A stretch of DNA of 64,000 bases from Clytia hemisphaerica (GCA_902728285.1 CACVBU010000532.1:1266059-1330058); one strand, 5' to 3'. Positions 1-11,837 are shown, counted from the stretch's first letter. A program made the numbers and translations. The notes: a model not told the origin generated them from the sequence alone.

Positions 1-271
1 TCTAACTTTTATATTTTTGTAAACATTCGAAAACCTCCTTTTTTTCTTTTGTTTAAAAAGAAAACATTGCAGTGTAATTTTTCTTTGTTTTCAATTAAAA
101 GAAGCTATTGTAACGTAAAATTTCTTTGTTCTTTTTTATATTGAAGAAAAAAAATGTCTTTGTTTTTTATTATATAGTAAAAAAAAGTCTCTGACACAGG
201 ACTTGGGAGAGAAAAGAATAAGGGGACAAAAGTGTCCCCCCGCCGAATAGTGCAAAAAGTGGTAATAGTGC

Positions 272-418
272 AATTCATGATATGCACCATTGCAATGTCT
301 TCCGTTCCACCCAGTAGCTGATTGGTTGAAAGTGACGTATAGTCAGTTATTACGTCACTTTCAACCAATGAGCTACTGGGTGGAACGGAAGACATTGCAA
401 TGGTGCATATCATGAATT
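272..418. mobile_element. Foldback MITE, near-perfect palindrome
   Basis: Two 68-bp arms (272-339 and 351-418) are inverted copies with about one mismatch around an 11-bp centre. It lies in the TM9SF4 intron left of the exon at 515. No coding capacity and no clear target duplication. The rest of 1-514 is T-rich intron without other recognisable content. Confidence 0.8.
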
Positions 419-514
419 AACGATTAATCGCACTCCTCTAAACCAATCAGATTCGAGTAATTTTGCACGGCTGACGATTATATTAATAATGACTATCGTT
501 TTACTTTTTTTCAG

Positions 515-3500
515 GTGAAAATGAAGTGCAATTCTCATATGAAGTACATTGGGAAGTAAGTGATTTATTGAAAAAAGCAGTTTTACATTTTTGTCTTGTG
601 AAAGTTCTGATAAAATGGCAGTTTTCCTGGGGTAGAAACATTTTGCGAAAAGTAGTGGTAGTCATTAAGGGGCAGACTTATTATTCTCCTTTTGCTTTTT
701 CAGGAAAGTGAGATTCGTTGGTCAACACGATGGGACACTTACCTTCAGATGAGCAATGTACAAGTTCATTGGTTTGCTATCATTAACTCTATTGTCATCG
801 TTCTTTTCTTAACTGGTATGTCGTAAGGCTCATTCATCTTTTCTAATATATTTATTTTCATTGTTTCTTGAAAGTCAATTTTATATGTTTGTATTTATAT
901 TTTGTTTACTCAGGTCTTTTGGCTATGATCATCATTCGAACGTTACGGAGGGATATCGCAAACTATAACAAAGACGATGATTTAGTAAGCATCTAACTTC
1001 CTAAGTATTCATTCCTATTTTTTGAAGTTTTGAATTTCAATTTACTTTCATTTTAAATTTTGCTCACAATAAGAGACGTGTGTTATTTTAATTTTACTTC
1101 TCTTTTGTAGGAAGAGGCCTTGGAAGAGACTGGATGGAAATTAGTCCACGGTGATGTCTTCCGTCCACCACGCTATCCCATGATTTTATCAGCTCTCATT
1201 GGTTCTGGTGTTCAAGTCTTTTGCATGGTCCTTATCACTATTGGTATATTTCTTTTCTTTCTCCAAAAAAGCAACATCTTTAGAAGAACTGTTTAGCTTT
1301 TACTCATAGTTTTTACAATGATTATTGATCAAATACTATCCCTCAATATAAATCTTCTGAATTCGTTCTTGGCTGTCTGTGTATTGAACTTGATTTTGTA
1401 GTAAATTTATTGATTATCGGAATAATACATAACAGTCTCTTAAACTGGAACCTATATGACTCGAATGTCTCCTTAACTGGGACAAGTTTTATCGTCCCAT
1501 CAGTTAGCCCTTAACACCCTATAAACCTTGCTCTATATCACAAATTTGTTTTCCCCGTGTGTGCTCGAGTTATGGAGTCTTCACTGTACTTTGTATTTCT
1601 AACACTATTTTTTTGTTACTTTAGTATTTGCCATGTTGGGTATGTTATCACCAGCGAGTCGTGGAAGCCTGGCGACTGCCATCATCTTCCTCTACGTCTT
1701 CATGGGGTAAGTGGTCCATAACTTAACCCAAGGGAAACTGATGCATAAATGGTGCCGGGTGGATGCAACCAATAATGGTTCTTTTCCAAACTTTTTAAAT
1801 ATCCTCAAAGTCACAAAAGTTCATCTTGTCATTGTAAGGGCTCAAAAATCTCGAGAGTAGTAATTCAATGCAATTTCTTGAATATGGACGAACATTTGAA
1901 ATTCAATGATACAAACATTCTTTTTGTTCTTCACTTTAGAACTTTTGCTGGATATTATTCTGCACGTTTGTATAAAACATTGAAGGGACTTCACTGGAAA
2001 CGCGCTGCTTTTACTGTGAGTATTTTATTTTGAACTCCCCTTTATCATCATATGTCGATGGAAGTTCTCCTATACACATGGACCTTTATTGGTTTTGAAA
2101 CTGTTTATTATTTACTGTGTGTGTCATTGGTACAATACAGCAATAGAAGTGTACAGCAATCTAAAGACACTCGTACTGATTAACCGATCTTTTCCACCTA
2201 TAGACTGGTTTATTGTTCCCTGGAATCGTCTTCTCCATCGCGTTCTTCCTGAACTTCTTCTTATGGGGAAAACAATCATCGGGTGCTGTAAGTTCACTAT
2301 AACTCCTCAAAGCAAAGAATGCAAAAACATATTGAGTGCGTTTTATATATTTTTCTTTCACTATACACCTTTTAACTGAGTTTTCAGTGGGGACTTTTCA
2401 TGTGAATCTCAAATCAGTCTCAAGTCTACTATGAAAATAATATTAAACGGTTATTCAAAAAAAGAATGAAAGTCGTCACTTTTCTTGGCCATTCAATGGA
2501 TAATGTGTAACCCCTTTCTATTCCACGGTTGACTAATGATTTATTTTGTTCTTTCAGATACCATTTACCACGATGATTGCTTTATTTTGCTTGTGGTTCG
2601 GCATTTCCATCCCTCTTGTTTATCTTGGCTACTTCTTTGGATACAGAAAAGCTGTAAGTTCGCCCAGAAAGAAGACTTTTGATAAATTTCTTTCTCTTGT
2701 AATAGTAGCTCGATCTTGATTGTTGGATGATTTTATCTTTTTCAGCCATACACACATTCCGTACGAACCAATCAAATTCCAAGACAAGTGCCCGATCAAG
2801 TTTGGTACATGCACCCTTTTATTGGGTAAGTTGAATCCTATGTTCTTGAAGACGAATTTTCGTGCGCTTCGGTTACCTTGTTTGGACCAAAGATTAGCAC
2901 TTACTCTGTAAACAACAACAAATTTACTGCCTTCACTGCAACACATAATTAATATTATTTAATTGTTGCTTTTCCTTTCTTCTCCGTAGAGTTCTGATGG
3001 CTGGCATTTTACCGTTCGGAGCTGTCTTCATTGAACTGTTCTTTATTTTAACGGTAAGTTTTTTTTTGGACCTACCCCGGTGGGGTGGGGGTCCTATAAA
3101 TTAACCTTTGTCCGTTCGTCCGTTCGTTCGTTCGTTCGTTCGTTCGTTCGTTCGTTCGTTCGTTCGTTCGTTCGTTCGTTCGTTCGTTCGTTCGTTCGTT
3201 CGTTCGTTCGTTCGTTCGTTCGTTCGTTCGTTCGTTCGTTCGTTCGTTCGTTCGTTCGTTCGTTCGTTATTAGCTTTCCTCGTGATTGGCTCATTAGTTT
3301 TTCTGATTTTTTGCACAAAGATGTGTAACTATAAACCCTCGAATGTGACGGAGCCCGATTTTCGGAAAAAAAAATTTTGGATAAATTTGGGCCAAAAAAC
3401 GGCTAAAAACGGGTTTTTTGGACTTTGTGAAAAATTGGATCATTAATTTTTTCTGATTTTTTGAATAAAAGTAGGGTACCATCATAGATAAAAGATGGCT

Positions 3501-5626
3501 CAAGCAGATTTTTTCAAAAAAATTTTGTTGGCTTAAAAAACGCATGTTTATCTATAAGAATCACTATTAAGAAGCATACATCAATGTTCTTAGTTAAATT
3601 ACTCAATTTTTTTATGAGATAGATGTTTTATTTGCTCATGACGGCTTACTTTTGAAGAATGTGTGTGTTTAGACATGATTTTGGTTGCTTGGCGTGTTTT
3701 TATAGAATAAGTTGCCAAATTCGATATTTTTTATAAGCACATTATCAATTACTTAGGTATTAGCTTTTCTCGAGATTAGCTCTTTGATTCTTTATGATTT
3801 TTTGCACAAAGATGCATAACTATAAACCCTCGAATGTGACGGAGCCCGTTTTTCGAAAAAAAAAATTTTAGGCAAATTTTGGGCTAAAAAACGGCTAAAA
3901 AACGGGTTTTTGGACTTTGTGAAAAATTGGATCATTAACTTTTTCGGATTTTTTTCATGAAAGTAGGGTACCATTATAGGTAAAAGATGGCTCAAGCAGA
4001 TTTTTTCAAAAAAATTTTGTTGGCTCAAAAAACGCATGTTTATCTATAAGAATCACTATTAATAAGCATACATCAATGTTCTTAGGCAAATTACTCAATT
4101 TTTTGATGAGATAGATGTTTTTTTTTGCTCACGAAGTCTTTTTTTGCTCACGAAGTCTTGAATATGAAAGAATATTTCAAGAGCATGAAATTTTGGTTTC
4201 TAAACGTTTTTTTTATAAGAAACAAACGACTAATTTTAATAGATCGTCACTATTTGTGTTCTGAATGATTGTTTAATGGTCACGCTCACGTAGATATCAA
4301 TTATATATGTGTTAAATGCATAACCAGGTAGGTCCATAAAAGTATCACTTGTTTTCCATTTTAACCAGTTATTTCTTATGTGTTTCATTGTTTCAATGTT
4401 CATTGATTAGTTTGATAACCAGGTAGGTCCATAAAAGTATCACTTGTTCCTTTTTAAATGACCAATGTTCATCAGATTTTCTGTTTAGGGGTTAATTACT
4501 TTAAGAGAAGATTTTTCTTCCCGCCAAAATTAGTTTTATCTTTCATCCGCCAAAAATGAATACTCGTCAGATTTCTCCATTCGCCAATTGGGATTTGGAG
4601 GGTGAAAGCGACGAGTTTGAGAGAAACTTATTTAACCTTATAACATTGACGATGAGGTGTAAAAAAAATTCTTCCATTATTGAAGTATTGGTATAATGGT
4701 ATCAATTTTTCTCGTTTTAGGCGATTTGGGAGAATCAATTTTATTATTTGTTTGGTTTCTTGTTTTTGGTATTTGTCATTCTTGGAATCTGTTGCTCAGA
4801 AATTGCCATCGTCATGGTGTACTTCCAACTCTGTGGTGAGGTAAGTGATCTTTTCTTTGGTTTGGAAAGATTCTTAGCTGGTCTTTTTCTTTAAAAAATA
4901 TGCCTTCTTTTTGAGAGAAATGGACGAGATACAATAAAAGAAATTGAAAAAGAAAAGGCCAGGGAATATTTTATTGAACATAAGCCGTAAAGGACTTTTA
5001 CCCTCTAGGTGTGAAAGTTAATGACTGCTTTCTTTTGAGAAATTTTCATGTGTGAAACCTCTTAAACTACATCAATAAAATAGCTCTGTCCTTTACACAC
5101 AGGATTACCACTGGTGGTGGAGATCGTTCATGATGTCTGGCGCATGTGCTGTTTATGTTTTCTTATACGCCATCTTCTATTTCGTCACCAAGGTAAACTT
5201 TATTCTATTCCTCAATGTAGAAAACATGGAATTATCGAATTATTTCCTTGATAACCTCGGGCTCGTTAAACTTCGATTTATACATTGATTTCCCAAAAAG
5301 CAAATATAAATGAAAGATATGGCCACAATCTTATGTTTCACAACGATACCTCATCTCGATTCAATGGGTAGATTATCTTTTGAAATTTATTTAAGAACGA
5401 GGCTGAAATAATGTGAGGTTTTTCTTTAAAAGCAGATGCTGCTATAATGATTTTGTTTTACTCTTTCTTTTTTCAGTTGGAGATAGTGAGCGTTGTATCA
5501 GGTTTGATATATTTCGGTTATTCCGCCATCATGGTGTTCGCCTTCTGGATCATCACTGGAACGATCGGCTTCTTCGCTACTTATGCTTTCGTTCGAACAA
5601 TCTACTCTGCTGTCAAAATCGATTGA
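515..5626 (+). CDS. TM9SF4: Transmembrane 9 superfamily member 4, 3' part (13 exons)
   Basis: Exons: 515-555, 704-815, 914-984, 1111-1243, 1625-1706, 1940-2015, 2204-2287, 2558-2653, 2746-2825, 2990-3053, 4721-4840, 5103-5192, 5477-5626 (stop TGA). All introns are GT-AG and phases are consistent, giving about 398 residues, the C-terminal two thirds of a roughly 640-residue family member; the 5' exons lie left of the window. The protein is the nonaspanin multi-membrane domain. Recognisable blocks are [81 protein letters not shown] and [10 protein letters not shown], ending TIYSAVKID. The ending and the [10 protein letters not shown] block favour TM9SF4 over TM9SF2. Family knowledge: Golgi/endosomal membrane protein involved in sorting of membrane proteins and adhesion; the C-terminal KxD-type tail is thought to aid Golgi retention. 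The intron at 3054-4720 is swollen by repeats. Confidence 0.95.
3066..3350. repeat. Terminal hairpin plus (TTCG)n microsatellite, repeat family copy 1
   Basis: In TM9SF4 intron 10, a hairpin (GGACCTACCCC ... GGGGGTCC) is followed by a tetranucleotide TTCG array at about 3109-3268. After it comes a family sequence containing TGACGGAGCCCG. The apparent proteins (RSFV repeats, or NERT on the other strand) are only translations of the microsatellite. The same unit recurs inverted at about 23700-23850 and 45440-45610. Confidence 0.8.
3272..4110. repeat. Direct duplication of a roughly 330-bp repeat segment
   Basis: Segments at about 3272-3620 and 3762-4110 are closely similar direct copies, both with the TGACGGAGCCCG motif and ACGGCTAAAAA runs. 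A second short direct repeat, ACCAGGTAGGTCCATAAAAG, occurs at about 4324 and 4420. Together they account for most of the long TM9SF4 intron 10. No coding signal was seen. Confidence 0.75.
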
Positions 5627-6561
5627 GCCCGATTCAATGATATTTTCATCAATTACTGACATAGTCATCTTATTTTTTAAATTAACTTCTATTTTTTCAC
5701 CATATCTGACATGTTATGTTTATAAATGAATTTCTCCAATAAGTAGATCAAAATAATCACAGTCGACTTTTCCAAAGCTCGAACGGTGGCTCCTGGGAAA
5801 ACCGTCTTTTGTGGTTCTCTTTAACAATTAAGATTACTGGTTTGCTCTTAACCTGACTCGTGCACTTGCGAGTCTAATAATGGACGAGACAACAGAAATT
5901 GTGGTGTGAACATCGGCTTTTTCCCTTTGTTCCTAATTTTGAATAGGAAATGGCAATATGTTAAACATAGGAAGAATATCTTCCAGTTTTTACAAAGTTG
6001 GACCCAATACTGACCTTCAAAAAGAGTGGTGCTGAAGCTTGGTTTCGTTAAGGCTCTTTTTGCTGTTGTTGTGTTTCTGAGTGAATGATGTTTGTGAGGA
6101 GATTTATGGTAAAAGAATATTTTCAATAACAATGACTTTTTATTAGGGTGTAGGAATTTTTCATACTATTTTAGCCGCATTGTTTTTTGTAGAAGTATAT
6201 ACTGTAGGTTTTACTCTGTAATTTATTATATTTATGCACAACCCGTTTAACAACACAGAGAAAAGAAACCTAAAACAATGTCCCAAACATTTATTTTGGA
6301 AATTCTCATCCCTGAATATAGTTTTAACAAGCTACATGCTGAATGGATCTACCTGCAGGCTAATGTAATAAGAAAACAGAAAAGTAAAATGGCAACAATA
6401 GTGAGAAAAAAGCAAAATAATAACAAATCAGAAAAAAACACCAAGCCAATGGCGAGAATTGCTCATTTTCCCTAAAACTGACAAAAGAGAACTTCCCGAA
6501 CAAGAAATCCGATTTTTACTGCCAAAAATAAAAAACAGCGTCAGCCACTTTTTAAGGCTAC

Positions 6562-6799
6562 AAAAACGTCAAAAAGTTTTCGCTCATGTCGCGCGAAAGT
6601 GGAGACCAAAATGTGACGGAGCCGGATTTTTGAGAAGACAATTTTCGGCAAATCTGGGCCCAAAACTGCCTAAAAATAGGGTTTTTTGGCACGAGTTGCG
6701 ACGAATGTCATTTTTGTCGTAGCTCGGGCTTTCCGACCCTTTCTAAAGGCCGGTCTCCACTTTCGCGCGACATAAGACTTAAAACTTTTTGACGTTTTT
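6562..6799. mobile_element. MITE with GC-rich inverted ends
   Basis: Inverted ends begin AAAAACGTCAAAAAGTTTT and include GTCGCGCGAAAGTGGAGACC. The left copy is at about 6562-6607 and the right at about 6752-6799. It sits directly upstream of the retrotransposon (left end 6808). The 5627-6561 stretch holds only AT-rich intergenic sequence after the TM9SF4 stop. Confidence 0.7.
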
Positions 6800-6807
6800 A
6801 TCAAGTT

Positions 6808-6964
6808 AAATGAAGTTTCCGACGGACGAAGGGAGTTGGAAACGGATTTCCTTACGGTTTGGGAACGAGTTTGTCATGTGTAGCGTGTGTCAATAAAAAT
6901 GGTAGCATTTTTCATTATCGCCCTCGGCTCACTTGAACATCTGTGCAGTTTTCATCATCAAAAA
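6808..6964 (+). repeat. Split direct repeat A1 (5' end of retrotransposon)
   Basis: A 157-bp segment matching A2 at 11215-11371. It starts at AAATGAAGTTTCCGACGG and ends in the CATCATCAAAAA run. It overlaps the first potential gag ATG at 6899. Confidence 0.93.
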
Positions 6965-6985
6965 GGCATCATCTATCACAACAAA

Positions 6986-7633
6986 ATGTCTATTACAGAA
7001 CAGATTAATACAGCGATCAAAGATGCATTGGCTCAATCTTTAGGGACGATCGTTGAAGAAACTACGAAAGAAGTCAAAAGATCCATGCAAGACGATGTAA
7101 CAGATACAATCGTCAAAAAAGTAAGACAAGAACAAGTGCCGACTTTCAAGAAAAAATTTAACTCTGATCAGTACAAGCATACTAAAGTCATGGAAAAGAT
7201 TATGTCAAGAATCAACAGCAATTTAGAAGCAAACGACATTACAAAGGCCAAAGAGAGCACCTCAGAAGGTATGAAAGAAATTTATAAAAGACAAAAGTTG
7301 ATACAAATAGCAGATAGGGAAGAGGATGGCTGGGAGGTTATTAAATGCTATCAGTCAGATAATTTAGCATCTGATTCTGAGGATGAAAAGAGACTAAATA
7401 AATCGAGAAGACAAGCCAAACAAAACAAAAAGGAAGCAAGAAGTAGGAGGCTCAATTACAGAAAAAAGTTTGATCAAAATGGCTCAAGAGATTCCTCAAG
7501 AGATTACACGTCAAACTCATTTTATTCTACTAGATACCCACCCAAAGACAGATCATGTTATTACTGTGGGAAGGAAGGACACTTTCAGTACAACTGCCCA
7601 GTCAAAAGATCAGACCTCAATAAAGGACACTAG
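6986..7633 (+). CDS. Gag-like protein of the retrotransposon
   Basis: An uninterrupted frame with a C-terminal CCHC zinc knuckle (CYYCGKEGHFQYNC, pattern C-x2-C-x4-H-x4-C) and a basic, lysine/arginine-rich region before it. The N-terminal half is a charged, probably helical coiled stretch. The frame is open from 6887. The first ATG (6899) is inside repeat A1, and the ATG at 6986 just after A1 is the more likely start, giving 215 residues. Expected role: nucleocapsid/RNA packaging. The following RT frame overlaps the last 164 nt in another phase, so RT would need a frameshift or reinitiation. Confidence 0.8.
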   Translation: MSITEQINTAIKDALAQSLGTIVEETTKEVKRSMQDDVTDTIVKKVRQEQVPTFKKKFNSDQYKHTKVMEKIMSRINSNLEANDITKAKESTSEGMKEIYKRQKLIQIADREEDGWEVIKCYQSDNLASDSEDEKRLNKSRRQAKQNKKEARSRRLNYRKKFDQNGSRDSSRDYTSNSFYSTRYPPKDRSCYYCGKEGHFQYNCPVKRSDLNKGH

Positions 7634-9551
7634 GGATTACGATTTTAAAGAAAAATGTAACGAAATTTCAGTATTTGGTCGTCTAAAGACATGTTCAATT
7701 TTTTGGAAAAATAATTTACACGTTTCAAATTTTATTCAAAAGATTATCGACGAAGGCTATTTGATTCCATTTAAGAGTGTTCCACCTGCATTTTTTGCCA
7801 AAAATAACAAGTCCAGTCTCGATAATTCAAATTTCGTCCAAGACGCAATCAAATCGCTATTGTCAAAAGGATGTATTTCTGAAGTTTCCGATATCCCCAA
7901 GTGTTGTAATCCATTAACAGTTGCAGAAAGAGATTCCAAGTTACGTTTGGTACTAGACTTGCGTCACGTTAACCAATTTGTTGATAACCAAAAATTCAAA
8001 TACGAAGATCTGAAAACTTTTGCAGAGCTTTTCGATCAAGACGATTTCTTTATCACTTTCGACTTAACCTCTGGATACCACCACGTTGATATTCATCCTG
8101 AACATAAAAAAATATTTAGGTTTTCACTGGCTCTTTCCTGACGGACAAACTAAGTATTTCATATTTAATGTTTTGCCATTCGGACTAAGCTCGGCATGCT
8201 ACATTTTTACAAAAATATTGAGACCGTTTATTAAAAAATGGAGATCAGAAGGGATTAAAAGTATAATTTTTATAGACGATGGTATTTGTGGGGGAAGAGG
8301 TTTGCAGTTCGTTGAATCCATAGCCCTTAGAATTTTAGAAGACTTAAAGAACGGGGGATGGCTTGTCAACTTCGAAAAAAGTTCATTGATTCCAACGCAA
8401 ATAGGAAAGTGGCTAGGGACTATCATAAATACAAGAACTATGACCTTTCACGTACCAAAAGAAAAAATCGATAAACTTTTGAGAAGGATTAAACTAGTTC
8501 TAAAACAAACCTTTTGCTCAGCCAAGCAACTTTCACGAATTGCAGGTCAACTAGCAGCGATGCATCTTGCTCTCGGTCCAATCGTAAGGCTTTTTACTCG
8601 ATACATTTATCAACTGATCGAATCACGCGTATCATGGTATCATCCAATTTCACTGTCTCAAGGTGCCCTCAACGAATTAAAATTTTGGCTCAAAAACATT
8701 GATTCCAAAAACGGTTTCTCTTTCAAGCCACATCCAACCACATCAAAAATGGTCTTCACAGATGCAAGCAATTTCGGCTATGGAGGTTTTATCGCTGAGC
8801 GTCTAAACAAAGTCATCTGTGTAGGAAAGTTCAGCAAATTCGAAAAAGCAACCAGTTCCACAGCCAGAGAACTTTCAGCGGTAGATTACGTCTTGAAAAG
8901 TTTCGGTCCAAAACTTGCAAACGAAAGTATCCAAATTAACATTGATAATCAAAACGCGTGTCACATCCTTTCTGTTGGAAGTACCAAACCACACTTACAA
9001 TCTTTAGCTCTTGAAATCTTTTACCACTGTATGAAATTCAACATTTCTATGCAACCTACATGGGTCCCTAGAGAGAAAAAAATAAAATTGCAGATCACTA
9101 TAGTAAATACAATGATACAGACGATTGGTCAATAGACAATAAGAGTTTTATTACCGTTTCAAAAAGATATGGACCTTTCACAGTTGATCGATTTGCTGAC
9201 AATTGTAACAGAAAAACAAAGAGATTTAATTCAAAATTCTATTGTCCTGAAACTGAATCAGTGAATTGTTTTACAAACGATTGGAATGGTGAAAATAATT
9301 ATCTTTGTCCACCAACCAACCTGATTGGCTCAACGATAAGACATCTTAAAGTTTGTAATGCTTCTGGGACTCTTATCGTACCAGTTTGGCCATCAGCTTA
9401 CTACTGGCCAATCATTTTTCCACGACAAATCATCGCAAGTTTCGTAAAAGACATTTTTATTTTTGAACCTTTTTATACTTCAATCTGTAAGGACTCTGTA
9501 TTTAATGGCTATGCAAAATTTAAGACAATGGCTTTAAAGATCAAATTTTAA
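7470..9551 (+). pseudogene. Reverse transcriptase-RNase H polyprotein, two frameshifts
   Basis: Three consecutive frames (7470-8141, 8086-9135, 9261-9551 with upstream extension) together make one DIRS/Ngaro-type pol. RT motifs: RLVLDLRHVNQFV, FDLTSGYHHVDIH, LPFGLSSACYIFTK and the active-site variant FIDD. RNase H motifs: FTDASNFGYGG and, after the second shift, an ADHYSK end. The last part (TVDRFADN, NYLCPP, VPVWPSAYYW) is the C-terminal block typical of this clade. Shift 1 lies in the A7 run near 8105-8111 and shift 2 in the A-run near 9075-9083. Both homopolymer shifts may be real mutation, sequencing error or, less likely, recoding. As read, the protein is not translatable in one frame. 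Confidence 0.85.
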
Positions 9552-9675
9552 GAAGGAAAGAACGTCAAATTTAATTTCTATTTTATCTTCAAGTTTTTCA
9601 GTATGTTTAAACAGGTAAAAAGTAACTTAACATTTCATTTGAGATGCATACAGGCATTTTATTTATCTAATAAGT

Positions 9676-9872
9676 AGACACCCCTGAACGGAGGGCTTTC
9701 TTAGCCGACAAAGTAGACACTCCAGGACGGAGGGCTTTTTAAGCCAACAAAGTAGACACTCCTGTACCCTGTACGGAGGGCTTTTTTAGCCAGTAAAGTA
9801 GATACTTCTGTGAAGGAAGGGCTTATCTAGCCGATAAAGTGGATACTCCTAAAGGGAGGGCTTTCAGCCAGA
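9676..9872 (+). repeat. Minisatellite inside the retrotransposon
   Basis: Five imperfect units of about 37-46 bp start near 9676, 9713, 9752, 9798 and 9839. Each has the pattern GTAGACACTCC ... GGAGGGCTTT ... AGCC. It lies in the noncoding gap between the RT/RNase H block and the recombinase. Confidence 0.85.
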
Positions 9873-10021
9873 AGATCATTTTTATTTTTCTTCGATTGAA
9901 ATTCCTTTTCAGTAATTAAGGAAAATCGAAAATATTTTAGAACCAAAGTAACCAGTCTTCTGCGTTTGGTTTTCTCCAGCAAATTAATATTTTAGGCTCA
10001 ATATGGTCAACCGTTGCAAAC

Positions 10022-10993
10022 GTGAAAGACGACAGTATTAGAGAGCTCGCTGTATCTCTTCCCGACGTAGTTATTGCAGCAAGAGCAAAGTCAACCACAT
10101 CGAAATACCAACGAGCATGGTCAAACTGGTTGGATTGGTGTAAAGATAAAGAAGAAATCATGCCATTTCCAGCAAACCCCTTTTACGTAGCAATCTACCT
10201 GAACTTCGTATTGAAAACTTCGAAGAAGAGTGGTACATTAACAACAGCCTTCTACGGCATCAGATGGGGTCATCACGTCAACGGACTATACTCTCCTACC
10301 GACCACCCATTCGTGAGTATGACATACGAAGGTACGTTACGACTTTGTGAAAAGAAGCCGAAGAATCCTAAAGAACCTATAACGCCAGAAATCCTCAAAC
10401 ACTTAATTAAGACTTTCGATTCAGAATCATTAATGAGCTTACGTTTTCTTTTGATTTGCTCCTTGGGCTTTTTTGGCTTCTGCAGAATAGATGAACTATT
10501 AACCGTACAGTTGAAGGACGTAACAATAAAATCAGCCCACCTCGAAATTTTTCTAGAAATCTCCAAAAGTGATCAGCATCGTGATGGTAATACAATTTAC
10601 GTTTCAAGAAATGAGAACACCAAATTTTGCCCCGTGAACTTAGCAGAAAGATTTTTATCGCTTTCAAACGTATCCTTAACATCCAACCCTGAATGTTTTT
10701 TAGTTCCAAGATTGATTAAAATCAAACAAGGTCACAAGATCCATTTATCCGAAGGAATTTCTTACACGAGAGCAAGGGAAATATTTAAAGAGAAAATGGA
10801 GGAGGCTGAAATTAAAGGCAATTTTGGTTTACATAGTCTTAGATCAGGTGGTGCATCTGCTGCCGCTCAAAACAACGTCAACGAAAGACTGATTTCAAAA
10901 CATGGTCGTTGGGCGTCCGACAGGGCTAGAAATTCATACATAAAAGACTCTATCGAGTACAGGTTAACAATTAGTCGCCAATTGGGAATCTAA
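10022..10993 (+). CDS. Tyrosine recombinase of the retrotransposon
   Basis: An intact frame of 323 residues with a SAM-like N-terminal domain and a phage-integrase-type catalytic domain. Catalytic residues can be placed: Arg in GFCRIDELL, His-x-x-Arg in HSLRSGG, the His/Trp of KHGRW, and the nucleophile Tyr in NSYIKD. Expected role: integration of the circular DNA copy by site-specific recombination at a short core. The frame is open from about 9943 with no in-frame ATG before the domain. Position 10022 is a GTG, so the true start (spliced, shifted or upstream) is unresolved. Unlike RT, this gene shows no break. Confidence 0.9.
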   Translation: MKDDSIRELAVSLPDVVIAARAKSTTSKYQRAWSNWLDWCKDKEEIMPFPANPFYVAIYLNFVLKTSKKSGTLTTAFYGIRWGHHVNGLYSPTDHPFVSMTYEGTLRLCEKKPKNPKEPITPEILKHLIKTFDSESLMSLRFLLICSLGFFGFCRIDELLTVQLKDVTIKSAHLEIFLEISKSDQHRDGNTIYVSRNENTKFCPVNLAERFLSLSNVSLTSNPECFLVPRLIKIKQGHKIHLSEGISYTRAREIFKEKMEEAEIKGNFGLHSLRSGGASAAAQNNVNERLISKHGRWASDRARNSYIKDSIEYRLTISRQLGI

Positions 10994-11104
10994 TTAACTT
11001 TGAAGTATCTTTAAATTATCATCGCGTCGATATGTGATTAAAAATTTTTTTTTTTTCTATATCTATTTTTCTTCGACAATCAACTTTCTTTTTAACCCTC
11101 GAGA

Positions 11105-11218
11105 TACACTGTTCACGCCAGCCAAAGACCAAATGCTCAGAGAAAACAAATATGTGTATTTCAATGTGTTTTGAACCCTTTGAGTAAGATAAGTAGGAGT
11201 GGAAAATAGGAAGGAAAT
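11105..11218 (+). repeat. Split direct repeat B1
   Basis: A 114-bp segment nearly identical to B2 at 11838-11951, abutting and overlapping A2 by AAAT. Confidence 0.93.
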
Positions 11219-11371
11219 GAAGTTTCCGACGGACGAAGGGAGTTGGAAACGGATTTCCTTACGGTTTGGGAACGAGTTTGTCATGTGTAGCGTGTGTCAA
11301 TAAAAATGGTAGCATTTTTCATTATCGCCCTCGGCTCACTTGAACATCTGTGCAGTTTTCATCATCAAAAA
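11215..11371 (+). repeat. Split direct repeat A2
   Basis: A near-identical copy of A1. It runs into an 18-20 nt poly(A) tract where A1 has only five A's before GGCATC. Confidence 0.93.
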
Positions 11372-11581
11372 AAAAAAAAAAAAAATTTAATCTAATGCAA
11401 GCTTTAAACATTATTTTTCCGGTATCACTGGTCAATCGAGACTTCAAAAGAAGAAAGAACGATGGTTAGAGCGTGTCAATCGGGTCGAACGGAAAGTTTA
11501 GTGGCGCTAAGGAAAAGACAACAAACAAACGACAAAGATAAACGTTTTTGAATTGTATTAATATTTTTAGTTTATTGCTGG

Positions 11582-11737
11582 CTTTCGGATAAACGGTAGC
11601 TCAAAGGTTCTCCCTGTCAAAATACTCATACTTGGTATGTACTTCCGTAGTTCGGGAAGAGACTGAGGGTTTAGTCCATGAGGAATTGGGGCCCATCTAG
11701 CCTTCGGGGCCCCTATTCAGCCCTATCCGAAAGTTAG
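11582..11737. ncRNA. Structured RNA-like segment between A2 and B2
   Basis: The 5' CTTTCGGATA (about 11582) pairs with TATCCGAAAG (about 11726) as a closing stem. Inside are a GGGGCCC/GGGCCCC hairpin (about 11688-11714) and a smaller CTTCC ... GGAAG hairpin. It is GC-richer than its surroundings. No known RNA family was recognised; it may serve replication or packaging of the retrotransposon. Confidence 0.4.
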
Positions 11738-11837
11738 TCTGATTCGTCAACCTTGAGAACACGACAAAGAGAAGTACGTCTCACAATGTTGCAACCAGGC
11801 TAACACCTAGGTAGGAAGTAAGATATGTAATATACTG

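Noticed and set aside
3080-3446. Long frames on both strands with RSFV or NERT repeats
   Set aside because: They are translations of a TTCG microsatellite in a TM9SF4 intron.
6459-6722. 87-codon frame upstream of the retrotransposon
   Set aside because: Falls in the MITE at 6562-6799 and repeat-family sequence; no domain.
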